A stretch of 64,000 nucleotides of DNA from Vanilla planifolia (taxonomy: Eukaryota > Streptophyta > Magnoliopsida > Asparagales > Orchidaceae): the NCBI GenBank assembly GCA_023846275.1, contig CM043872.1, forward strand, positions 13,385,170 through 13,449,169. The letters run 5' to 3'. The notes under the pieces were generated by a model that made no database searches, had not been told where the DNA came from, and saw only the letters and a list, made by a program, of their open reading frames with translations. Position numbers and translations under genes: made by a program. Of the stretch, positions 38,240 through 49,300 are shown piece after piece. Position 1 is the first letter of the stretch. Each line of letters starts with the position of its first letter.

Positions 38240-38722
38240 AAAAATTAAATGAGAAGCCATTTGTTTTTCATTGATATTGACTTATGGGATTTAATACAGT
38301 GACATTTTGTCTTTTCTATGAAGATTATAAATAGTGTTTCTATAAGAAAAGAAATATATGTATTAAATCTTGAGAAAAAGCACAAGGTATAGCTAAATGC
38401 TTGTGCAGTGAATATTCTTCACTGTAGTTTAAATGCCCATGAGTTTAATCGAGTCATGAATCTAGTAATTAAGCATAAGATTTGGTATAAGTTGGATGTG
38501 ACCTATGTAGGAACTTCATTAGAAAAAGAAAATAAGATAAATAAGTAAACACATGACCATGAAGTTCTTAGAAAAATAATTCATTCTAATGAATCTATGA
38601 AGTATATGTTTACATACTTGACTAACATTACTAATGGCTTAACTAGTCTTGGGCAAGTTTTGTCAAATGATAAACAAGTTTGGAAGATTTTAAGAGTACT
38701 TTTGAAGGAGTATAATATTGAC
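38240..38722 (+). pseudogene. copia gag, N-terminal part
   Basis: Plus strand, broken frames: FIDIDLWDLIQ (38265-38300), then HKVxLNACAVNILHCSLNAH and EFNRVMNL (38380-38465), KHKIWYKLDVTYVGT (38470-38515) and MFTYLTNITNGLTSLGQVLS plus KQVWKILRVLLKEYN (38607-38722). This is the standard copia gag order (DYDLWDII, KKAxxNAKAxNxLxCALxxxEFNRV, AKEIWDxLExTxEGT, MFxRFxxIxNxLxxLGK, VRKILRxLPKEW). The frame ends in repeat R right after KEYN. Confidence 0.75.
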
Positions 38723-38725
38723 TCA

Positions 38726-40075
38726 AGTGCATCTAATATTAACTCAAAAATACACATCTATTGGCATCACACCAGTTCCATAAGTTCGTCGATACAAAAT
38801 TTGCTTGAAAATTTTTTCAAAAAATGCTTAAAATTGAGTTTTATTACTGTTTTCAGCACTTGCCACTATTTGTTGCCATTTGCTATCTCCAGTAGTTGTT
38901 GCTATCACCTGAGTTGATCCACATCCACATGACCTAAATTGACCTAGGAACCTAGCTAATTTGCTTTGACACATTACTTGTGAGGACCTGCTTGATTCGC
39001 TTCAACTTGCGTCTACTTATACCATCTTGTTAGTCCTCACTAACTCATGTAGTTTTGCTTGACCAGAGCATACTCGAAAATCGAATGGTAGTTTTACCTG
39101 CACCACTTGTCTCGTCATTTCGTCGCTCACCGTTATCGCCACCCGAAAAATGTTCCAATTGTTTGGGAATTACTTAACATCAATTAAATTTATAGTTTTT
39201 TATTTTTTATTTATTTATTTTTTTTAAAAAAACTATTAATAAACTTTTGAGATTTCGATAAATAGGAATGTTCAACATGATAAAGATGAAAATTCTATAA
39301 TGAAATTTTTTTTGATTGTGTGCTTCTACCTTTTGTGAGTAAAGTGTATGTGCCTAACTCTAGTTAGAGTGATTCTAACTTCTCTTGTGAGAGATAAAGA
39401 TCAAAATTGAGATACTTACACTAGGATGCTAACAACTGAACCATTATGAGAGAAAAGAATTGAAGGTGAGAGACATTCCACCAGTAGAGTTAGCAACAAA
39501 ACAAATTCACACTTCTATCACACTCGTAATCCTACACTCACCATTTTACTCTTTTGATCTAATTACCAAAACACCACCCTCCTCAATAAGGCTCTAAATC
39601 TTAGCTTATCATATGGTACCTTTTTTCTCAAGCCTTCATATTAACTTAAATCACCATCACATTATCACTTTTCCTCTTTGGTGCTCCAAACATCAACACC
39701 TACGAAACTAGAAGATATTATCACCAAAAAGGTGCACTTTTTCATAAATTTTTATTTTCTTAATAATCTAAAATTAGAGTTGTTCTTTCTTCTATTAAAG
39801 TATTTTATATAGAGTTTGTCTTAAATTTTTTATTTTATATGTATGAATTAGATGTGATAAAAATTATTTTGTAATGCTCTATTTTTACTGCTTAATGTGT
39901 CACCACCTACTCTACCTAATAATCTATGTTATAATTTTGAATGTCAATCTTTAAATAATTTTAAAATAATATACACATCACTTAACTCTAATTAGTGTAT
40001 ATTATCTTTTCATATTTCTTAATAATTTATTAAGAATCTCTAATATTGTATACTCCAAATTAAAACCTGATAAAA
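38726..40075 (+). mobile_element. LTR-like dispersed repeat R, copy 2, inserted in copia gag
   Basis: Aligns with 19307-20850 in the same orientation. It shares the CTCAAAAATACACA start, GAGAGATAAAGATCAAAATT, ACAAAACAAATTCACAC, CTCCAAACATCAACACC, TATATAGAGTTTGTCTTAAATT and TAATTAGTGTATATTATC. It separates gag KILRVLLKEYN from the following ASIKETN / FSLDDLF. A GC-richer 38930-39160 segment carries direct CTTG/GACC motifs. No ORF and no clear target duplication were found. Confidence 0.6.
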
Positions 40076-40760
40076 TTCTAAATTTATCATGCATCAATCA
40101 AAGAAACAAATAGCTTTTTACTTTCTCCCTTGATGATTTATTTTAGAGAATTCATGAGAAATGAAATGGGAATGGAGAGGAGGATGCTTGAACAAAGTGT
40201 TATAGAGAAAGGGAAATACAAGAACAAGAAATGATCAAATACTTTTAAGATCGATGTGTCATCTACAATAAGGAGTTCAGATGATGATAAAGAAACTATG
40301 ATTGCTAAAGACCTAATCCATTTATTTAAAAATCATAGTTATAGTAGATTAGGCGTAAAGGAGTGGAGATCAATGAGACAAAGGGGCAAGGAGAAAATTC
40401 TATGCCATAAATGTGGTAAGTTAGAGCATATTCATTCAAATTTTTCATCCATACAAGAAAAGGCTAAATAGAAAAAAAGTTATCAAGGGAAATAAAATGA
40501 TGAAACCTACATAGAGTGACTTTAAGGAGTCCTCTTATAGTGGAGACATTACAATGAGGGGATAATTTATCGCATGGCTCGTAATGAGGAAGAATAAGTT
40601 GAAGACAAATGTTCAACATCAGATTTTAAGGTAAATTATTTATTTAATGATAAGGTGAAAATTTTTTCTTATTTGTTTATGAAAAATATGACAATCTATT
40701 GAATAAATATAAATCTGTGAAAAAAAAGAATGTTGAATAAATCTTTGAGTTGAGTTTAAC
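40076..40760 (+). pseudogene. copia gag, C-terminal part with zinc knuckle
   Basis: Resumes the gag after repeat R: ASIKETN, FSLDDLF and RIHEK (gag AIxEAKDLxxxSLDELxxxLxxYE), then IRSSDDDKETMIAKDLIHLF and KEKILCHKCGKLEHIHSNF (40256-40471). The knuckle is CX2CX4HX4, with the fourth ligand (Cys) replaced by Phe. Acidic residues follow (MARNEEE, VEDKCSTSDF), as after the knuckle in intact copia gags. Stops break the frame. Confidence 0.7.
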
Positions 40761-41573
40761 TGGATACTAGATGATTATAAATGCATTCATTCCTATATAA
40801 TCATATCGTACAATATATTTTCTTAGAGCTCAATTCTTGGGTAAAATATTGAGCTCAGTTCTTTAGTTAGAATGAATATCATCTAGTAACAATCTATTAT
40901 TAATAATGTATGATTTATCTAAACTATAAATATGAACTATATTATACTAACACAATCAATAAGATAATCAAATATGATATATATATATATATATATCTAT
41001 ATAAGAACTTAAGTCCTACATTGAGAGTTGGTGTTGTATAATATGAAGATTTTCTCAAACTTGTGTAATAAGTCCTTTTGATTCAATAGCATTAGTCGTA
41101 TCACTGGATCATTGTGATGATTTAAGTTCAATCCTCACTATCTTGATATGATATCTGGAATGTACTAGTACGATTTATTGCCATAATGCAAAATACCCAG
41201 TTATGGTCATTTTAGTAAACCAAATAATGTCATTGAACCATCCTTAAACTGTGAGAAATCTAATAATGGTTTAAATAAGAATTCTTTCAACTTAGAGAGA
41301 ACTAATGATTCTAATATTGGATCCTCACATGAAAAACCTCCAATGCATGATTTGCATGCATGTTAAAAAAGAAGCTCTATTGAACTTCCTATTATATTAC
41401 ACTTTCATTTCAATTTATAAACTTTTTGTTTGGTAACTTTATTACAAGCATTAAAAACTTGACTTTATGCCATTTTGGTGTTGCTTAATTATAGGTTTAT
41501 TATAAAAATACTTATTGTTATCTCTTTTTATTTGCTATTGGTACTCGTTGTTGTTATGTGGCCAACGCTAGCT
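40761..41573 (+). other. unassigned interior of copia element B
   Basis: Between gag and the 3' LTR. AT-rich, with a short TA run at 40977-40996. I looked for the DSG protease motif, integrase HHCC and RT YVDD in all frames and saw none. Confidence 0.4.
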
Positions 41574-41912
41574 TGTTGTTGTAAGTTTGATACAGCTTGT
41601 ATTTGATCAGTGTGTGATCAAATTACTGTAAAGGTTTGTGTCCTACTTGTAATTGGTAAAATAGATGCCTAAGCCAAACGAGGGTGGATATAAGCCAAGA
41701 TTTTGTGGCATAACTATTTAAGAATATTATGCACTTTAGTTGTTCGTACATTTTTCTTGCGACACATTCAATAGTAATTGATTTGAAAGTTGTAACAAAA
41801 AGATTTTTATAAAAAATATAAACTAGCTGAACCAATTCGAGTTTGCTAAATTGTGATTATTAAAAGAAATAACCAATCAAAATTAACCATCCTCTTGTGT
41901 TTGACAAGTGCA
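41574..41912 (+). repeat. 3' LTR of copia element B
   Basis: Second copy of the LTR at 37766-38084. Its left end has TGTTGTTGTAAG against TGTTGGCCTGTTTATGTAAG. The right end near AAGTGCA is less certain, because 88 bp lie between it and resumed gypsy RT sequence. Confidence 0.65.
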
Positions 41913-42000
41913 TTTCAAAATGATCTGATGTTTGTCCAACCAAGATTAATTACAAAAATATTGGAAATGACCAACAAGAGGTCTAATCCCTTATTGAACT

Positions 42001-42110
42001 AACATTAGATACACATCATATTACATGATAACCACTGCTTTGATCCTAAGACCAAGAATGATTTTATTGGATTATTGGCCAGATGGTTTTTTGATTATAA
42101 TTTGCCTTCT
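42001..42110 (-). pseudogene. Ty3/gypsy RT fragment, continuation of copy 3
   Basis: The minus strand reads DQSSGYHVIxCVSNV, matching gypsy RT DLRSGYHQIRVRESDV, the residues that directly precede the part found at 37766. A preceding KSFLVL resembles AKYFSKI. Only this short motif supports it. Confidence 0.5.
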
Positions 42111-43306
42111 TGATGGTCTAATAATTGCTTAACAAGGTTCATTTGAGAAATTTATAAACTTGTCATTTTTAAATTAGTTTATATATATATATATTTTAAT
42201 TTTTAAAATAATATAAAATAAAATATAATAATTATGGATATAAGATGATAAAATATGATTTTTTTTTAAAATTAATATTACATTTACAAAATTGTGTTTA
42301 AAAACACAATAAGAGCCTGAATCAAAACAACTATAAGAAATATGTTATGATCAATATCACCTTCTAAAGCTATAAGGGATTTGTGATTCCATGAATAACC
42401 GAGTAGAACACGGCACATCAATATAAAAAAAATATAAAATAAATGATTTTTTCGCACTCCAAGTTTCACGTAATAAACATAAATCATAAAGATGATGCAC
42501 GTTATAATTTTTTTTTTTTCGTCTAATCCAATTATACTTGTATATGTATCATACCGATGATGCATGGCAACAAGTTAATGTAAATTTCCGTTATCACTTC
42601 TTCTTTGTTATACCATAAAAATTATTATATTTGCACAATTAAATGTATTCATGGTAAGTCAATGGGATCTATAATGCGAACATCGAATTTTCTTAATTGC
42701 ATTATTTTTTCAGTTAAATTCTTTGCAAAAATGTTAACAAGAATATCCCTATTCAAATCCCAAATTCAACAAATCCAATAACACCAGAGCAATTGGATTT
42801 GAACAAATTAGGTTTGATTTTTGATTAAAAAAAAGTTCTAATTTTTTATTCTAGATTCAGGCTTTTCATTTAAACAAAACTAAAATGACAAAAAAACTCT
42901 AATTATCGTGCATAACAAAACACTAACCTTTGGTTTGACCAATCCAGTTTTACTAACTCTTAACTTTACTCAAACAAAGGGTTTCAATCGACTCAAGTTT
43001 ACTGTTTTTAATTTTAATCCGACCTAGAACTTAATACATCAACCAAAATTAAAAAAAAAATACAAATTTTTTATTCCATTCGATTTTAGTTTTGCCGGAT
43101 AAAAAATGAATCAATTTAACTGATCCAGGAAGCAATTTACTAAATGAACTGAATGCAGAATCATTTAATGATTTAGATAAAATCAAAAGAGTAGATTCAT
43201 TTATAATGCTACAGAAAAATATCAGTTTTTCCTTTATTATATTATACAACAGCAAATTGCATCATTTCAATAACTGTAGTTTCGCTTATTAAAGCACCAA
43301 CCTTAA
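42111..43306. other. AT-rich spacer and 3' UTR side of the NDB gene
   Basis: No coding sequence. The part just below 43307 is the expected 3' UTR of the NDB gene on the minus strand. A short AT run lies near 42180-42193. Confidence 0.5.
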
Positions 43307-46300
43307 TTATAAGCAACTGGAGTCCCTTCCAAATATGAATCTCTTAGTCCAGTCGAATACCACCAAAACCCTTGTGCGCCAACTAACTTGTTTGCTGAAT
43401 GCAAGGAAAAAAAATAATAAAAAAATAGCATGATAGAAAAAAAAAATTAATATTACGAAAAATGCAAAAGCAGAATTCTTGGGTTAAGCTACTTTAAGAA
43501 ATCAAACGTTAGTATTTTGTGAGTAATTGGTAAAAGAATTTTGATTATTTATCAACCCATAGTGTTTGAAATCCAACAAGAGAAAATTTGTTATGTAATA
43601 CTCAAACAAATAACCCGATTTGAACTATTTACTGTAAAGAATGAAGTAGAAACACAGGTTTGCATACCTTGCATAGACAGAATACCATAGCCACTGCGTG
43701 CTATGGCCGATAGAGATCCAATCTCCAGGTAACTGTGCAGCAGCTTGTTCACCACCTAATGGTGCAAATTGCCCAAGATGTTTGTACCTTAAGTTTTACG
43801 ACATTATAAAAATACACAGTGAGATCAAAGTGGAAGTTTAGGTAAGGTTTGGTTGGAGTAAAACAATAAGGAAAAACAAAAGGGAACAAGGAAGTGAGAA
43901 TTGAAAAACGTTTTGCCTCTTAGGGTGGAATGAAAAATACAAATAGTTCCTTTATACTATCTCCATTCCATCATCTCGTATTTAGGCTATAAAAATATGT
44001 AGTTCCTTTAGAGAAATATGAATTCCCTCGAGATTTTTCCATTGTATGATGAGAAAATATGTATTAAGAAAGGCAATTATCATTGAAAGTAAATCCTTCT
44101 AAATTAATTCAAACCAAATAAAGGGTGTATTATGTTAAAAAAATCAATTCATGTCTTATTTTTATAGAACAAACAACTGTGTAAAGGACTACGGCAATCT
44201 TATGAGCATAAACTTCAAACATATGTTTCAGGTAAAATATAGAATTTCTATATGTTCTATGTTTCTAGGCATTAACTTTAGATAAAAATATAGAACAACT
44301 GCGTAGCCTGGTTATTAATTTCAGTCCAATTGAAAATAGAAATCCATTGCTTTATCTATGATGTAGGGTAGATTATGTTGCCACCAGCGCAAGTTTTGTG
44401 ATAGATCAACAATTGAAAACCTTTGGCATTAAAGTAGGAAATCTTCCAATGTGGTGAAATTACTCTACACAATGATATTCAATGAAAATCCTACGTTATA
44501 CACAATACAAAGAACAAATATTTATCATCATAAAAATTTGAAATGTAGTTTATATTGATTGATTAACAATTAACTATTTTTTTTACAAATATGTTATCTC
44601 ATGAGCAATTTACAAAGAACAAAAGAGATGCAGGAATCACTGATCATTCTGCATGATTAGATAGCATTATATCTAATATCCTAAAATTTGTGCAAAAACA
44701 ATCATTGAAAAACTAAAGTAATAATTAGATAAGGATCAGATGATTAAAATATTATTAGAATATCTAATTAGATGGGCTAGACGACGGTGACAGCAAATAA
44801 ATTAGCACAGATTATTGACAACTCATTTCACAGTTCGATAACACGGATCAAGCGGTTCAATTACGTGGATCAAATAGTTGTATAAAGTGAATCAAAAGAT
44901 CCAACTGCACAAAACAAGCATAAGTTATGAAGAAACGGACTAAGTTCTATTGTCTAATTTTAGAGATTAAGAAGAGCTAAATTAAAAGATACTCATAAAA
45001 TAGTAACCAAAAGAACTTAGGAGTCCTCTAAAACACATTTGGAGATTATAAGAGATCTAATTATTAATTTTCTTAGGTAAATCTTCTTTTCCTCTATTCT
45101 CTTGCAATTTACCTTTCATTTACTGATCATCAAACCTAACCCTTCATCTTGCAATCTTCCTCCCTGATTCAATCTATGTAGCCTAGTCGCACCACATATG
45201 AAAAGCCTTGTGAGCCATTGTCTATTTGACAATGATAAGGTGAGAATCAGAACAATGACAATGTCTCAACTGACATAAATATTTGGCAAAAAGAATTATG
45301 ATAGTTGAATTTTCTTCCTTCAATAAGAGAAGCTTTTGAACAGCCTTACACAAAAAAATGTAACATTCATAAATGCCTTTATCCTCTTTATGACTTAGTT
45401 ATAATGTACAGGAGTTGTTTCAAGACATAACTTCAATAATCTTGTCTATTTAAGATATAATTTATGTGGTTTTGTAGTGCACCATTTTTATGCAAATCTT
45501 GTTGACTACCTATTATTTATATCGTTATCTTCAAATCTTGATGATAGGGTTCTGGAGATGACCATTAAGGATCTCAAACCCATCTCAACACTCCAAATGA
45601 CACCCTTAAAATTTGTTTTGATACAAGCAACTTAGACCATCAATGGTTAAGCAAATTTCGCTCATAGATTCACTATCCAACAACTCGGACACTAAATATC
45701 AAAACTAAAGAGTTTACTTAGTCTAACATGCTATATGTTTATTTCTTCCCCACAAGTTTCAAGAATAGAACCAAATAAGTCCTTTATTGTTTGCAGCGTA
45801 CCCATTTTGTTAAAAAAAAACTTTAATCCTGCCCAAACAATCTTACGGAATATGAATAAGCTCACTTGTCTTCAGGATACACACAATCTTAGAAATGGAA
45901 TATATTGTGTGATTCTAAAGAAGCTAGGAGTCTCTTTTCTTGGACATCTAGACTATTGAATGATAGTTTTCACTTAGCAATTTATCAAAAAGCTTTGAAA
46001 GTCACTTTGACACTCTACCCATAGTGGGAATCCACTTGCCCAGCATGATTAACAACAAGAACAAGTTTTTTAGCATGATAAGAATCAACATATATCTAAG
46101 GTTCTACCATCTCATGTACATAAGGATGCCAAACAAGGATATATTTCTTAGCAACCTCAACCATCTTAGGCCTTATGGATTTTCTATAAGTATCTTTGAG
46201 AGAGGCACAAGCATATTTTCAATAGTGTGACTAGATGGACTATCATTATGATAGAATGGAGTGACGATTTGATTCTTTGAAGGAGGTTCTCCAATGTTAC

Positions 46301-49300
46301 AATGGATAAGGTCCTATTGATAGTCTACAACCAATGATGATATTTTGGCTACATATGATCCTTTTGGGTTTGTTGTTTGGGAATGAAATTTAGTTGCATC
46401 AGCCTTGTCTTCTATGCTAATGAAACTAATGCATATTATTTTAAATTTTAAATCATACATTTCACTTATAAATTGAAGTTAATATTTGCATGCTTTTTTG
46501 AATCTTAATGTCACTCATCCAAGTAATTATAGCCTTATATGGATTGTAAACTTTATATTAGTTAGGTTGAAAGTATAGATAACATAAATATTATATAATA
46601 TCCTATCAAAGTTTAATACGGTTTGAATCTTTTAATTAAATGACCTAAAACTCTTGAATGAATATCAAGTTTAATTGATATGTTGGTAAAATGTGAGATC
46701 ATTATATGTTTTATACATATCATTCACATTATCATTGGCATTCCATCTTTTGATAACGTCAAATGTGAGGGAATTTAATTGATGATAAAGATTATCATTA
46801 TCATATTTTGACAGTTAGGATTTTTAATGATAATATTCTTCTGCTTAATATTTTGAAAATATGGTTTAGATATCATTATTCCTATCATATTATTCATTAT
46901 ATAGTACATGAATATTTGAGTATCATGAGCTTAAGAAGTGTTTAAAGTTGCATTATTGTTTCTCAACATTCATTAGTTTATCATTATAAAAAATGAGGGA
47001 CAATTAGTCCCATAACTTTAATAGAATATTTGATAATAACAAACTTAAGAATGAGATTATTCGTGATATATATATGGTATATATATGATGATCTTATGCA
47101 TTCACACTTAGCAAAGAAAGAACAAATAAATGAAGACCTTTTGACATTATTGGAGCTTTGGTGACAATTAATGTTCACCAAGACCAAGCTTAAAGTTCAA
47201 GTTCAAAGTTTGCATTGCATCCTTAGAATGCAAATGTTACTCATAAGATACATAATACAAAGATCTAAAGTTGAACAAGTTAAATTTTAAAAAAGAATTA
47301 AAATTTTAATTTACTAAAATCTGGTTTTACGTCTCAAACTTCTAAGAAATCATGGTTTCAAAACAATTTGAAAATTATGCTTAATATTATACTTCTCAAA
47401 ATATCCATTATTTTACAATTTCAAAAATTTGTTTAACATCCTTTTCACAAGTTATAAAAAGCTATAAAAATTACCAGGACAACTTGATGGTAAAATTGTA
47501 TGGTTGGACCTTTTTTCAAATATGATGATCTACTGTTAGATGAGTTAAATATCTGACCCTCTAAAATATGATACTAATTGAATAGTCTGATCATTAAAAT
47601 GTGGCCATGAGGACAATCCTATATCTTTATAGGAGACTAACAACAAAGTATTACATAGAAGGCTTTTTACTAATCAGATAATCTGATCTATTTATAAAAG
47701 ACAAATTATTATATTTAGGATACAAACAACTATATACTTCGATAATTAGAAGATGGCAAGGATTCTTATGCCCCTTTGTTTATTAAAAGGGTTTTGCTAG
47801 CCATTTGGGAAAATTAATGAACTTTCGAGAGACTTTACTTTTATTTTGAAGTATCTAAAAGAGACAAAACTCATTGATTACAAAGATTTAATGAGACTTG
47901 ATCAAGATATAGGCAGCTTCCTAATGTTCTCCACTTAAGAAATTTATAAACTACCATCTCTTTTTATTTCTAACTTGCTGTACTTTTCCTTTTTTCTTTT
48001 CTGTACTTGTCTCTTTTGAGACAAGTTGCATTGTAGCTCATTTGAACCTTTTGTAAGAGCTTTCTTAAGTCTTAGGTTTAGCTTCATTTGAGGCATTGTA
48101 TGGCACTCTTTTGATTTAGACGAGTTGTTTGTTGATCTCTATAAGGGTTTGGTTCATATGCTTCAGAAAAGACAATAGCCAAGGAAGTTTGAATATTTAT
48201 TTAGAGATGAATGCAAGTCGATAGTTTAGCCAAACAATTTAGAAAGCGTTGCACGTACTTTTTTATTTTTGCATTGCTTTATTAGACTGTGATTTTGTTT
48301 CTCTCAATTCGCAAATTTATAATAACTTTCTAAAAATAATTCATTCTTCTCTTATATGTGTTACACACTGATCAAGATATAGGCAGCTTCCTAATATTCT
48401 CCACTTAAGAAATTTATAAACTACCATCTCTTTTTATTTCTAACTTGCTGTACCTTTCCTCTTTTCTTTTCTGTACTTGTCTCTTTTGAGACAAGTTGCA
48501 TTGTAGTTCATTTGAACCTTTTGTAAGAGCTTTCTTAAGTCTTAGGTTTAGCTTCATTTGAGGCATTGTATGGCACTCTTTTGATTTAGACGAGTTGTTT
48601 GTTGATCTCTGTAAGGGTTTGGTTCATATGCTTCAGCGAAAGACAATAGCCAAGGAAGTTTGAATATTTATTTAGAGATGAATGAAAGTCGATAATTTAG
48701 CCAAACAATTTAGAAAGCGTTGCACGTACTTTTTTATTTTTGCATTGCTTTGTTAGACTGTGATTTTGTTTCTCTCAATTAGCAAATTTATAATAACTTT
48801 CTAAAAATAATTCATTCTCCTCTTATATGTGTTACACACTGATCAAGATATAGGCAGCTTCCTAATGTTCTCCACTTAAGAAATTTATAAACTACCATCT
48901 CTTTTTATTTCTAACTTGCTGTACTTTTCCTCTTTTCTTTTCTGTACTTGTCTCTTTTGAGACAAGTTGCATTGTAGCTCATTTGAACCTTTTGTAAGAG
49001 CTTTCTTAAGTCTTAGGTTTAGCTTCATTTGAGGCATTGTATGGCACTCTTTTGATTTAGACGAGTTGTTTGTTGATCTCTATAAGGGTTTGGTTCATAT
49101 GCTTCAGAAAAGACAATAGCCAAGGAAGTTTGAATATTTATTTAGAGATGAATGCAAGTCGATAGTTTAGCCAAACAATTTAGAAAGCGTTGCACGTACT
49201 TTTTTATTTTTGCATTGCTTTATTAGACTGTGATTTTGTTTCTCTCAATTCGCAAATTTATAATAACTTTCTAAAAATAATTCATTCTCCTCTTATATGT

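Larger units (their letters stand above)
37766..41912 (+). mobile_element. Ty1/copia element B with LTR pair and gag, inserted in gypsy RT
   Basis: Short LTRs (37766-38084, 41574-41912), a primer-binding site at 38092, and gag in two halves around repeat R. After gag (from about 40760) there are about 800 bp without a recognisable protease, integrase or RT. It lies in the RT gene of gypsy copy 3. Net of the insertion it is about 2.8 kb, a non-autonomous derivative. LTRs and gag are diverged and broken. Confidence 0.7.

Noticed and set aside
45735..46230. two plus-strand ORFs of about 70 aa in the NDB intron
   Set aside because: No domain, no continuation across frames that matches a retroelement family I could name.
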